Assembly: GCA_019422485.1 (NCBI GenBank)
Contig: JAHZDG010000025.1
Coordinates: 8,318 to 15,816, forward strand
Direction of reading: 5' to 3'
Source of the DNA: Alistipes sp.
Lineage (GTDB): Bacteria > Bacteroidota > Bacteroidia > Bacteroidales > Rikenellaceae
Length of the DNA: 7,499 nt
Shown here: piece by piece, positions 1-6,511 of the stretch
Position numbering within the stretch: position 1 is the stretch's first letter
Layout: every line of letters begins with the position of its first letter
Translations under genes and position numbers: made by a program
Notes under the pieces: model-generated
Seen by the model: the letters and a program-made list of their open reading frames with translations, nothing else
Told to the model about the DNA's origin: nothing
The model's database searches: none

Positions 1-2
1 GG

Positions 3-881
3 GCGGATTATGAACTGCTGGATAGCGGGGCGTACGAGAAGCTGGAGCGTTTCGGAGAGTATGTCGTGGCACGTCCCGAGCCTCAGGCCGTATGGGACCG
101 ATCGCTCTCCGAACAGGAGTGGATCAAACGGGCCGATGCCTATTTCCGGCGCGACAAAGGAGCCCGACCCGGGGAAGAACGCGGACACTGGAGTTGTCGG
201 CGGGGAATGCCCGATCGTTGGTGGGTGAATTACGAGTGCGGACGGCTGAAATTGCGGATGCGCTTGGGATTGACGGCTTTCAAACACGTGGGGCTGTTTC
301 CGGAGCAGGCCGGCAACTGGCACTTTATTGATGAACGGCTTCGCATCCTGACGCCGGCTCTGCCGGAGGGAGAGACGCCGCGAGTATTGAATCTATTTGC
401 CTATACCGGAGGGGCAACGCTGGCGGCCCGAAGCGCCGGAGCTCAGGTGACGCATGTCGATTCGGTCAAACCGGTGGTGAGTTGGGCCCGGGAAAATATG
501 GAGGCTTCGGGGCTGGACGGTGTACGATGGATGGTCGAGGATGCCCTGAAGTTTGCCCGCCGTGAAGTGAAACGAGGACGAACCTATCATGGTATTATTC
601 TCGATCCGCCGGCTTATGGCCGGGGTCCCGAAGGGGAACGGTGGATTCTGGAAGAGAATATCAATGAGTTGCTGAGCCTGTGCGGTCAGCTGCTCGAAAA
701 GAACCATTCGTTTCTGGTCCTGAATCTCTATTCGATGGGAATGTCGCCGCTGTTGGCCCGTACGGCTTTACGGCAGTTGGTGGGAGAAAGTTCCGGAGAG
801 CAGATGGGCGAGTTTGCTTTTGCCGATCCGTTCGGGAAAATGTTGCCGCTGGGCGTCTATTGCCGGTTGTGGCGGGATTAG
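3..881 (+). CDS. Class I SAM-dependent methyltransferase, RlmI-like (COG1092 type), 5' end missing
   Basis: The frame is open from the first bases of the window, so the start codon lies upstream; 292 residues are visible. The glycine-rich SAM-binding motif I (LNLFAYTGGATLAA) is followed by an acidic motif II (HVDSVKPVVSWARENM) and a DPPAYGRG motif IV around 600-625. This layout is typical of the COG1092 family, whose best known members (RlmI, RlmK/L) methylate 23S rRNA bases. The visible N-terminal part (ADYELLDSGAYEKLERFG, then ARPEPQAVWD) is not a PUA domain and fits the shorter Bacteroidota form. An internal GTG at 66 could start a 271-residue product, but the family-like sequence before it argues against that. 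The RNA target cannot be read from the sequence. The class is secure; the exact substrate is unknown. Confidence 0.88.
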   Translation, partial: ADYELLDSGAYEKLERFGEYVVARPEPQAVWDRSLSEQEWIKRADAYFRRDKGARPGEERGHWSCRRGMPDRWWVNYECGRLKLRMRLGLTAFKHVGLFPEQAGNWHFIDERLRILTPALPEGETPRVLNLFAYTGGATLAARSAGAQVTHVDSVKPVVSWARENMEASGLDGVRWMVEDALKFARREVKRGRTYHGIILDPPAYGRGPEGERWILEENINELLSLCGQLLEKNHSFLVLNLYSMGMSPLLARTALRQLVGESSGEQMGEFAFADPFGKMLPLGVYCRLWRD

Positions 882-901
882 GGTCGGATAGATATTGAAA
901 C

Positions 902-936
902 AAAAGTCGGACGTCTGAAAATGTCCGACTTTTTTT
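902..936. terminator. Bidirectional hairpin terminator between convergent genes
   Basis: AGTCGGAC (905-912) pairs perfectly with GTCCGACT (923-930) around a 10-nt loop. The stem can extend by three A-T pairs. A run of seven T (930-936) follows on the + strand, about 20 nt after the methyltransferase stop. On the - strand the same hairpin is followed by TTTTGTTTC, so it could also end the transcript of the converging transporter gene. Confidence 0.85.
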
Positions 937-982
937 ATGTGGAAAGTAAATGAAACCTGAAAAAGAATTGATCGGTGACGTC

Positions 983-1012
983 TTTAGGCGGGTTTAGGCG
1001 GGTTTAGGCGGG
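983..1012. repeat. Three perfect tandem copies of a 10-bp unit
   Basis: TTTAGGCGGG occurs three times head to tail without a mismatch (983-992, 993-1002, 1003-1012). It lies between the shared terminator and the stop codon of the transporter gene. GGCAGG follows, and a second small direct repeat (GCAGGT at 1016-1021 and 1025-1030) runs into that stop codon. On the - strand the array is part of the transporter's 3' untranslated region. No function is evident. Confidence 0.9.
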
Positions 1013-1029
1013 CCGGCAGGTGGAGCAGG

Positions 1030-1986
1030 TTAGGCAGCCGTTTCGCGGGTGTGGTGGCGATGGAGCGTTTGCTGATCTTTGTGTCGTTTGTACCACAACT
1101 GCCAGCTATTGATCGTGTTTTGCCAAACTACGTATGAGGCGGCCCCGACCGAGGTGATAGGGTTGAGGTAGGTTTGAGCCATCCAGATGGCCAATACGGT
1201 GTTTTTTTGTCCCAAACCTTGTGCGCCGGCGATGCGATTGGCGAAGTGGGAGCCGATGCGTCGTCCGATCAGAAATTGGAGTATGCAGACCACCAGAGAG
1301 CCGAGCGCAATGTAGGCTTCCCGGTTATAGTTGGCGGCCTGTTGATGCACCAGAAAAGCGACGGTTCGTCCCATGACGATGGTCAGCGACAGGGCCCACA
1401 GGTAGAATGAAATCTGTTGACTTTGCCGCAGACGTTCGTGAAGGTGGGGCGTGAATCGTTTGAGGGCTAATACCAGTAAAAACGGGAGGATCAGCAGCGG
1501 GAACATCTGTCGGCAGATAATGCCGAACGATTGGAAAAAGGGCATGGAGACATGTTCTCCGATCCAGGAGAAGATCAGCGGCGAGATCAGTGCGACGGTG
1601 AAATTGCTCAATAGACAGTAGGTGGCCAGCGTGGAGATGCTGCCGCCCAACATGCCGGTGATGACGGCGGCGGAAGTGGCTGTGGGGACCAGAATGCAGA
1701 TAAAGACTCCTTGGGCAATGATCGGGTCGATCAGGCAGATCAGACCGTATACAGCCAGCGAACCGAAAACCTGTACGGCCAGGAGGCTGAGGTAGAAACG
1801 AGGCATCCGGATGCGGTGGAGCGTCAGTTTGGAGTAGGGCGCCAACAGCATCAGAAAGATCAGATACGGAGTGAGGAAAGCCAGCGAAGCGAAAAAGTCG
1901 TAGAATAACGCGCCGACGAGCATGGCAATGGGTAACATCCAGGTTTTAAGCTGCTGTAACATCTCTGTATGGAAGAATCTCGCCAT
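1030..1986 (-). CDS. Bile acid:sodium symporter (BASS/SBF) family transporter
   Basis: This 318-residue inner-membrane protein has about nine or ten hydrophobic segments and a charged C-terminal tail. Two regions look like the paired crossing helices of the BASS fold. The first is PTATSAAVITGMLGG at about residue 100. The second starts GLGQKNTVLAIW and ends in ASYVVWQNTINS; its Gln-Asn pair matches the sodium-site region of the family. Family members move bile acids, ketopantoate, pyruvate or other organic anions with sodium, and the substrate cannot be told from sequence. The ATG at 1986 has no Shine-Dalgarno sequence but sits about 25 nt downstream of a good Bacteroidota promoter. A later ATG (codon 9) is a possible alternative start. 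The gene stands alone, with terminators on both sides. Confidence 0.85.
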   Translation of the reverse strand: MARFFHTEMLQQLKTWMLPIAMLVGALFYDFFASLAFLTPYLIFLMLLAPYSKLTLHRIRMPRFYLSLLAVQVFGSLAVYGLICLIDPIIAQGVFICILVPTATSAAVITGMLGGSISTLATYCLLSNFTVALISPLIFSWIGEHVSMPFFQSFGIICRQMFPLLILPFLLVLALKRFTPHLHERLRQSQQISFYLWALSLTIVMGRTVAFLVHQQAANYNREAYIALGSLVVCILQFLIGRRIGSHFANRIAGAQGLGQKNTVLAIWMAQTYLNPITSVGAASYVVWQNTINSWQLWYKRHKDQQTLHRHHTRETAA

Positions 1987-2010
1987 GGTATTCGGGTTTT
2001 ATCGACATAG

Positions 2011-2041
2011 CAAAGTAAGAAATATTTCCGGGCAATTCAAA
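2011..2041 (-). promoter_or_regulatory. Bacteroidota-type promoter for the BASS transporter
   Basis: Read on the - strand, TTTG (2041-2038) is followed after exactly 19 nt by TTACTTTG (2018-2011). This matches the TTTG / TAnnTTTG pair at 11 of 12 positions, counting the free ones. The predicted transcript start lies about 20 nt before the ATG. Confidence 0.6.
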
Positions 2042-2087
2042 AAGACGGGGACGGAGCCGAGATCTTGTACGCTGGAGCCAGAGAGAT

Positions 2088-2121
2088 AAAAAAACTCCTC
2101 GATCAGGTCGAGGAGTTTTTT
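2088..2121 (-). terminator. Strong hairpin terminator after the lipoprotein gene
   Basis: ACTCCTCGA (2094-2102) pairs perfectly with TCGAGGAGT (2108-2116) around a 5-nt loop. Runs of A and T flank the stem, so it has a U-tract in either direction. It starts 22 nt after the lipoprotein stop and ends the lolD-lipoprotein transcript, isolating the downstream transporter gene. Confidence 0.9.
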
Positions 2122-2142
2122 ATTGTAGTGTAAAAGAGTGGG

Positions 2143-2859
2143 CTATTTGCTGAGGATGGATACGTCGCGAATGACGCAAGCGGCCGGATGACCGACCAGC
2201 CCGCGCAGACGAATACCCAAGTGTCCGCCCGGCAAAATGTTCGGATCTTCTACGGAAATCACTTTTTCTCCGTCGACGGTCAGCCACAGTTTCTGGCCGA
2301 CACGACCCACTTCCACGTTATAGTAAACTCCGGGCAGCAGGTTGTCACGTTCGGCGATGACCAGTTGGCCGCCTTTGGGGTTTTTATTGATGAACGGCGC
2401 GGTGGCATGGGGAGAGTTGCGGAAGGCCACGAAATAGTTGTCTTTGCTCAGAATGGGAGCCATGCTGCCGTCATAATCTTTCGGCCAGGTCAGTTCGGTG
2501 GTAGCCCCTTCGTCCGACAGGCACAGCAGGTTGACCAATACGGTGGCGGCATTCAACGGCATGATTTTATAACGCATGATAACGTCCCCCTGGTAAGAGA
2601 GAGGCGTATACAAGCCTACCCCTTGCGAATTTTCCCCTTCTTGCAGGCAAATCTGGCGACCCGATTCGTTGTAAACCTGGCCGATTCCGTTGAATGACCA
2701 TGTCATCAGATCGTCCAGCGTGAATTTGGTCTCTTTGAGATGCGAAATTTGCACCGTGTCGGTTGAGGTCGTTTGGGTTTGAGTGGTGGTGGGAATGCCG
2801 GTTTGGCAAGCCACCAGACCCAATGCGCAAAGCAGGCTTAGGATTCCAGTTTTTTTCAT
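2143..2859 (-). CDS. Lipoprotein with predicted concanavalin/LamG-like beta-sandwich domain
   Basis: The 238-residue product starts with a lipoprotein signal peptide. Lys2-Lys3 and a hydrophobic core lead to the lipobox LVAC, with Cys18 as the lipidation site. A Thr-rich linker (about residues 24-35) follows. The rest reads as beta strands, with features reminiscent of the YesU/DUF1961, DUF6250 and DUF1080 proteins: a FRNSPHATAPF stretch, YYNVEVGRVGQKLWLTVDGE, then a closing GGHLGIRLRG strand and IRDVSI. Such domains occur in sugar-binding or sugar-cleaving proteins, but no catalytic residues can be assigned here, so binding is as likely as catalysis. It should reach the periplasmic or outer membrane. 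The gene starts 19 nt after lolD stops with no visible promoter, so the two are probably co-transcribed. The lipoprotein call is secure; the domain family is tentative. Confidence 0.75.
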   Translation of the reverse strand: MKKTGILSLLCALGLVACQTGIPTTTQTQTTSTDTVQISHLKETKFTLDDLMTWSFNGIGQVYNESGRQICLQEGENSQGVGLYTPLSYQGDVIMRYKIMPLNAATVLVNLLCLSDEGATTELTWPKDYDGSMAPILSKDNYFVAFRNSPHATAPFINKNPKGGQLVIAERDNLLPGVYYNVEVGRVGQKLWLTVDGEKVISVEDPNILPGGHLGIRLRGLVGHPAACVIRDVSILSK

Positions 2860-2878
2860 GAAGTTTGGTTTTATTGAT

Positions 2879-3553
2879 TTAAAGGTTTTGTGAGTCAGGG
2901 TGAATCAGTCCGTCGACCATTTCGATGCGGCGATCGGACATACGGGCCAGCTGTTCGTCGTGCGTGACGATCACAACGGTCTGGCCGAGGGTGTCGCGTA
3001 GGGTGAAAAATAGCCGATGGATCTCTTCTTTGTTTTTCGTGTCGAGATTTCCGGAAGGTTCGTCGGCCAACAAAACCGCCGGATGATTGATCAGGGCCCG
3101 TGCGATGGCTACACGTTGTTGCTCGCCGCCGGACAGTTCGGCGGGTTTGTGTTGCAGGCGATGGCTGAGCCCCAACATTTCCAACAGTTCGCGGGCTTGT
3201 GTTTCCACCTCTTCGCGCGGACGTTCGGCGATATAGCCCGGAATGCAGACGTTTTCGAATGCGGTAAATTCGGGTAGCAGGTGGTGAAACTGGAACACGA
3301 ACCCGATACGGGTGTTGCGGAAATGCGACAATTCACGGTCAGAAAGGTTCTGAACGGCTACTCCGTCGAGGATGATTTCCCCGGACGAAGGACGGCTCAG
3401 GGTGCCCAGAATCTGCAACAGGGTGGTTTTCCCGGCACCGCTGGGTCCGACAATCGAAACGACTTCGCGGCTGTGGATCACCAGGTCGATTCCTTTGAGT
3501 ACTTCCAGCGAGCCGAAACTTTTGTGAATGTTTTTTGTTTGAATGATCTCCAT
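2879..3553 (-). CDS. lolD: Lipoprotein-releasing ABC transporter ATPase LolD
   Basis: The 224-residue ATPase has every ABC motif: Walker A GPSGAGKTT (36-44), Q-loop Gln88 in FQFHHLLPEF, signature LSGGEQQ (140-146), Walker B VLLADE (160-165) followed by PSGNLD, and the H-loop His198 in VTHD. The FQFHHLLPEFTAFENV stretch is characteristic of the LolD/MacB/FtsE group and particularly of LolD. LolD powers release of outer-membrane lipoproteins from the inner membrane together with LolC/LolE, neither of which is in this window. The ATG at 3553 is chosen because MEIIQTKNIHKSFG matches the family N-terminus. An upstream in-frame ATG at 3619 would add 22 unlike residues and would lie upstream of the candidate -7 box. 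A MacB-like efflux role cannot be fully excluded. Confidence 0.88.
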   Translation of the reverse strand: MEIIQTKNIHKSFGSLEVLKGIDLVIHSREVVSIVGPSGAGKTTLLQILGTLSRPSSGEIILDGVAVQNLSDRELSHFRNTRIGFVFQFHHLLPEFTAFENVCIPGYIAERPREEVETQARELLEMLGLSHRLQHKPAELSGGEQQRVAIARALINHPAVLLADEPSGNLDTKNKEEIHRLFFTLRDTLGQTVVIVTHDEQLARMSDRRIEMVDGLIHPDSQNL

Positions 3554-3594
3554 GTGTGCGTACTGAATGGAACCCCGCTCAGAGGCTCCGCTTG

Positions 3595-3624
3595 CGAAGA
3601 TAGCAAAAAATACCGTCATTCAGA
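3595..3624 (-). promoter_or_regulatory. Candidate promoter for the lolD-lipoprotein unit
   Basis: On the - strand TATCTTCG (3602-3595) matches the TAnnTTTG box except for one base. TCTG (3624-3621), one mismatch from TTTG, lies 18 nt upstream. A transcript would start about 35 nt before the lolD ATG. It is a weaker match than the others in this window. Confidence 0.4.
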
Positions 3625-3702
3625 CGCGAAGGAAAACGCGGGCGGTTGATTTCTTGCGGAGAGAGGTGGAGCTCTTGTTTGTCCGAATGGAAATTGTCGG
3701 TC

Positions 3703-3721
3703 AAAACGGGAGAGCCCGTTT
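3703..3721 (-). terminator. Probable short terminator overlapping the folP stop codon
   Basis: AAACGGG (3704-3710) pairs with CCCGTTT (3715-3721) around a 4-nt loop. On the - strand the stem is followed by only four T, so it should be moderate in strength. The hairpin overlaps the folP stop codon, so the last ribosome could affect its folding. Confidence 0.5.
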
Positions 3722-4571
3722 AATCGATTTTGGGTGATGGGGTGTTTTTACGGAAGGTTTCGAACAGTCGAATCACTTCGACGGCGGCACGGGTGTCGTG
3801 TACGCGCAAAATCGAGGCTCCCTGACGCAGACACTCCCAATGCAGTGCCGTCGTTCCGTTGAGCGCTTCGGAAGGCGTCGTCTCCAGAACTTTGTATATC
3901 ATGCTTTTGCGGGATAGCCCGGCCAAAATCGGGCAATCCAGCGAGGAGAGACGATGCAGCTGAGCGAGTAATTCGTAATTCTGATCGGTGGTTTTGGCAA
4001 AACCGAACCCGGGATCGAGAATCACTTCCCGAACACCGGTGGCATAGAGCCGATCCCGTTTCTCTTGCAGGTCGTAGCAAACTTCTTCCGTCAGGTCGGT
4101 GTACTGCGTGAGGGTTTGCATGGTGTCGGGTTTGCCGCGCATGTGCATGGCTATGAAGGGCAGTGAAAGTTCAGCTGCGGTGGCAAACATCTGTGCATCG
4201 GCATCTCCGCCCGTGATGTCATTGACGATGCAGGGTCCGTGACGGTGAACGATCTCCCGGATCGTTTCGCTGCGAAAAGTATCGATGGAAACCGGCATGT
4301 GGGGAAACTCCTTTCGGATAATACGCATTGCCCGATCGATGCGTTCGATCTCCTCACCGAGGGGAACATCTTCGGCACCCGGACGTGAAGAGTAGCCTCC
4401 GACATCCAGGATGGCGGCACCTTGATCGACGGCTTCGGCGATGCGGTGACGAATCTGGTCGGCAGAAGAGGTGCGGCTGCCCGCGTAAAACGAGTCGGGG
4501 GTTACGTTGATGATGGTCATGACCACCGGATGACTCAGGTCGAGGGTTTGTGCTCCGACATGCAGGATCAT
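3720..4571 (-). CDS. folP: Dihydropteroate synthase
   Basis: This 283-residue cytoplasmic TIM-barrel enzyme condenses a dihydropterin diphosphate with p-aminobenzoate to form dihydropteroate in folate synthesis; it is the target of sulfonamides. The family signatures are intact and in order: INVTPDSF (21-28), the sulfonamide/pABA loop DVGGYSSRPGA (56-66), SIDT with Asp97, Asn117-Asp118, MHMRGKPDTMQ (142-152), LDPGFGFAK (185-193), GLSRKS (218-223, with Arg-Lys of the active site) and RVHD (256-259). The start codon overlaps the coaE stop by 4 nt (ATGA), so translation is probably coupled. It is the last gene of the ybbR-like/coaE/folP unit. Confidence 0.97.
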   Translation of the reverse strand: MILHVGAQTLDLSHPVVMTIINVTPDSFYAGSRTSSADQIRHRIAEAVDQGAAILDVGGYSSRPGAEDVPLGEEIERIDRAMRIIRKEFPHMPVSIDTFRSETIREIVHRHGPCIVNDITGGDADAQMFATAAELSLPFIAMHMRGKPDTMQTLTQYTDLTEEVCYDLQEKRDRLYATGVREVILDPGFGFAKTTDQNYELLAQLHRLSSLDCPILAGLSRKSMIYKVLETTPSEALNGTTALHWECLRQGASILRVHDTRAAVEVIRLFETFRKNTPSPKID

Positions 4572-5149
4572 AAGGATAACAGCTGATGGTGTAATTTTAA
4601 AATCTGTGGAATCAGTAATTCCTGTTCGTCGGCTTTCAATAAATAGTCGGCTCGACGAGCCCGTTCTTCATCGCTCATTTGGTTGGCGATACGGGCTCTG
4701 ATCGCCGCTTCATCCCGTTGGTCGCGGCGGCAAACCCTGCGGATGCGGATCGCCTCGGGAGCGACCACGGCCACGGTGCGGTCCATGCCCCGATCGGCAC
4801 CGCTTTCGAACAGAATGGCCGATTCTTCGATGACGTAAGGAGCCTGTTGTGTCTCGGCCCAGCGAGCGAAATCCTCCGCTACAGCCGGATGGACAATGGC
4901 GTTGAGTTGTTGCAACAGATCGGGGTGGTCGAATACCCGGGCCGAGACATAGGCCCGGTCGAGCCCCTGAGACGTATAGGCGTTCGGCCCCAGCAGATTA
5001 GAAATACGGGCTTTTAGATCGGGATCGGTGTTCATCAGCCGTTTGGCTTCGCGATCCGAATCGTAACAGGGAATACCCAACAGGGAGAATACCCGGCAGG
5101 CTGTACTTTTACCGCTACCGATACCTCCGGTTACACCGACTTTAATCAT
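4568..5149 (-). CDS. coaE: Dephospho-CoA kinase
   Basis: The 193-residue kinase phosphorylates dephospho-CoA at the ribose 3' hydroxyl, the last step of coenzyme A synthesis. The P-loop GGIGSGKST (8-16) is followed by CYDSD, with Asp32 at the place of the conserved catalytic aspartate. His87-Pro88, the ESAILFESG strand, a basic lid region (RIRRVCRRDQRDE) and RIANQM are all where the family has them. The length is normal for bacterial CoaE. The ATG overlaps the end of the upstream ybbR-like gene by 8 nt, and the stop overlaps the folP start by 4 nt. The three are therefore very likely one coupled transcript. Confidence 0.96.
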   Translation of the reverse strand: MIKVGVTGGIGSGKSTACRVFSLLGIPCYDSDREAKRLMNTDPDLKARISNLLGPNAYTSQGLDRAYVSARVFDHPDLLQQLNAIVHPAVAEDFARWAETQQAPYVIEESAILFESGADRGMDRTVAVVAPEAIRIRRVCRRDQRDEAAIRARIANQMSDEERARRADYLLKADEQELLIPQILKLHHQLLSL

Positions 5150-5561
5150 CTTCTTTCTTGCGGAATTCGATTTCGACAGGGGATTCGACTGACAGAATCT
5201 TCAGGTCGGATATTTTGGTGGAGATGCTGTTCTGCAGCGAAAAAGACGAGATCTCGTAGGTGCCGGGTGTAATGGCCGACGGTGTGACGGTGACGTTGTC
5301 GCTGGAGAGTTTGACCAGATTTTTGCGGGGAGCGATCCGGTGCAGCAGAATCTGATAACCGACTCCCTCCACGCCGCAACGTACCGAATAGTAAGTGCTG
5401 TCGATTTTGATGGGAATATTGATTTCGGTCGTGTAGGTATAGCTCAATTTGATGGCATACCACAAGATGAGCGACATCAGCAGCAACATGTAGAAAATGG
5501 GATTGCTGAAACGTCGGATCACGGCTCGAATATATATGAGCGTTTTGCGCGTAGCGGACAT
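5142..5561 (-). CDS. Short YbbR-like membrane-anchored protein
   Basis: The 139-residue protein has a basic N-terminus and one membrane segment at about residues 22-38 (NPIFYMLLLMSLILWYA). A beta-rich domain of about 95 residues follows on the far side of the membrane. The pattern after the helix (IKLSYTYTTEINIPIKI, VEGVGYQILLHRI, and a closing VESPVEIEF) resembles the start and one repeat unit of YbbR/CdaR-type proteins. These commonly lie just upstream of coaE in Bacteroidota. Relatives I know of are usually about twice this length with several repeats, so this one looks reduced. The acidic tail and the 8-nt overlap with coaE suggest a natural end rather than a break. In Firmicutes, YbbR proteins regulate the diadenylate cyclase; whether this one does is unknown. 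Confidence 0.7.
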   Translation of the reverse strand: MSATRKTLIYIRAVIRRFSNPIFYMLLLMSLILWYAIKLSYTYTTEINIPIKIDSTYYSVRCGVEGVGYQILLHRIAPRKNLVKLSSDNVTVTPSAITPGTYEISSFSLQNSISTKISDLKILSVESPVEIEFRKKEDD

Positions 5562-5635
5562 GAGCTCGATTTTTGAACCGAGGGACTGTCGACAAGTTCG
5601 GTTTCTGGATTTCAGTCGCTCGGATTTGTTCCAGA

Positions 5636-5667
5636 CAAAGTAAATGATTTTTTTTGAGAATATGAAA
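5636..5667 (-). promoter_or_regulatory. Candidate promoter for the ybbR-like/coaE/folP operon
   Basis: On the - strand TTACTTTG (5643-5636) is identical to the -7 box of the BASS transporter promoter. TTTC (5667-5664), one mismatch from TTTG, lies 20 nt upstream. The predicted leader is about 70 nt. The terminator at 5766-5797 lies just upstream, so the operon needs its own promoter in this spacer. Confidence 0.45.
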
Positions 5668-5765
5668 CGCCTTGCCCGATGGGAAAGGTTTGGGTGGAGA
5701 AGATCGGGCGGGGAAGGGCTCCGTACGAAGCGAGTTGCCAGGATTGCATCGAAAGGGATAAAATG

Positions 5766-5797
5766 AAAAACAGGATAACCGACGGCTATCCTGTTTT
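5766..5797 (-). terminator. Hairpin terminator after the OmpH-like gene
   Basis: AAAACAGGATA (5767-5777) pairs perfectly with TATCCTGTTTT (5787-5797). An inner CC/GG pairing extends the stem past one mismatch. On the - strand it ends in a T-run, starting 33 nt after the OmpH-like stop. It separates that gene from the ybbR-like operon. Confidence 0.85.
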
Positions 5798-5830
5798 GGG
5801 AACGGCTTGCGCCGAAACTATCCCTCGTAA

Positions 5831-6445
5831 TTATTTTGCAGCTTCTTTTTCGGTTTTAGGAGCTTTGGCTTTTTCGTCAGCGTATTTCTTGTTGAGGCCT
5901 TCGAGAACCGTAGAGGTGATGTCCAAAGCCGGATTGCCAGACAAAATAGGTGTATTGCCTGTCGTGCTCAGAATCAGATCGTATTGATAGTCCTTGTTCA
6001 GGTCTTTGATGAATTCCGTGATGCTGTATTGGATTTGGTTGAGCATGACTTGTTCTTCTTCAGCCATTTCTCCCATGACTTTATCGCGGTGTTGTATGAA
6101 GTTCTGCTGCTGGCGGGTCAGGTCTTCTTCGATGGATTGGGCCTGAGAACGGGTTACCAAACCGTTCTGGATTTTTTCCTGATAGTCGCGTACTTGACGT
6201 TCCAACGAACGGCTTTTGCTGGTCAGTTCGGTATCGGCCTTTTTGGCTTTTTCTTCGTATGCCGCACGCAGGTCGATATACATATTGTATTGATTGATCA
6301 ACGTATCGATACGAACGTATGCAATTTTACCCGTCGTGGCAACGGTTTCGCCGGATGTTTCGGGCGTTTGAACAGAGGCGCTTTTGTCGTTGCAGCTGAC
6401 AGCCAACAAGGCAAACGCGCAAGCAGCGATGAACAGATTTTTCAT
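5831..6445 (-). CDS. OmpH/Skp-family periplasmic chaperone-like lipoprotein
   Basis: The 204-residue product begins with a lipoprotein signal peptide (MKNLFIAACAFALLAVSC, lipid-modified Cys18). Then comes a Thr/Ser-rich linker and the OmpH/Skp opening strand KIAYVRIDTLINQYN. A long, highly charged coiled coil follows (about residues 60-140). The closing part, YQYDLILSTTGNTPILSGNPALDITSTVLEGLNKKY, is typical of the family. A Lys/Glu-rich tail ends the protein. Skp binds unfolded outer-membrane proteins in the periplasm; this version would do so tethered to a membrane. The ATG at 6445 is chosen because it opens directly into the signal peptide. An upstream in-frame ATG at 6526 would add 27 residues and would place the start before the -7 box. 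The gene is single, with its own promoter and terminator. Confidence 0.87.
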   Translation of the reverse strand: MKNLFIAACAFALLAVSCNDKSASVQTPETSGETVATTGKIAYVRIDTLINQYNMYIDLRAAYEEKAKKADTELTSKSRSLERQVRDYQEKIQNGLVTRSQAQSIEEDLTRQQQNFIQHRDKVMGEMAEEEQVMLNQIQYSITEFIKDLNKDYQYDLILSTTGNTPILSGNPALDITSTVLEGLNKKYADEKAKAPKTEKEAAK

Positions 6446-6482
6446 AAGATCAAAGGGTTGTTTTGAAAATTTAATTATACTG

Positions 6483-6490
6483 CAAATATA
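6483..6490 (-). promoter_or_regulatory. -7 box for the OmpH-like gene
   Basis: TATATTTG on the - strand (6490-6483) is a perfect TAnnTTTG box. It predicts an AT-rich leader of about 30 nt before the ATG at 6445. No TTTG is found at the usual upstream distance. Confidence 0.55.
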
Positions 6491-6511
6491 TAAATATTTC
6501 TTTTTGTTCGC

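Noticed and set aside
66..881. GTG at 66 as the methyltransferase start
   Set aside because: The frame is open to the window edge and the residues before 66 look like the family N-terminus, so the gene starts outside the window.
983..1012. CRISPR array or telomere-like repeat
   Set aside because: The units are 10 bp without spacers, too short for CRISPR; likeness to telomere repeats is coincidental in an internal spacer.
2188..2697. Open frame of 169 codons opposite the lipoprotein gene
   Set aside because: It has no motif, signal or start context and is fully covered by a convincing gene on the other strand.
3554..3619. Upstream ATG at 3619 for lolD
   Set aside because: The extra 22 residues do not resemble LolD and would be encoded upstream of the candidate -7 box.
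5587..5594. TGTCGACA palindrome in the ybbR-like leader as an operator
   Set aside because: A single 8-bp palindrome with no second copy or known regulator is expected by chance.
5679..5987. Open frame of 102 codons running through the OmpH terminator
   Set aside because: It crosses a clear terminator hairpin and the end of a well-supported gene, and its product is not recognisable.
5984..6466. Open frame of 160 codons opposite the OmpH-like gene
   Set aside because: The apparent Phe-rich hydrophobic product is the antisense reading of a Glu/Lys-rich coiled coil.
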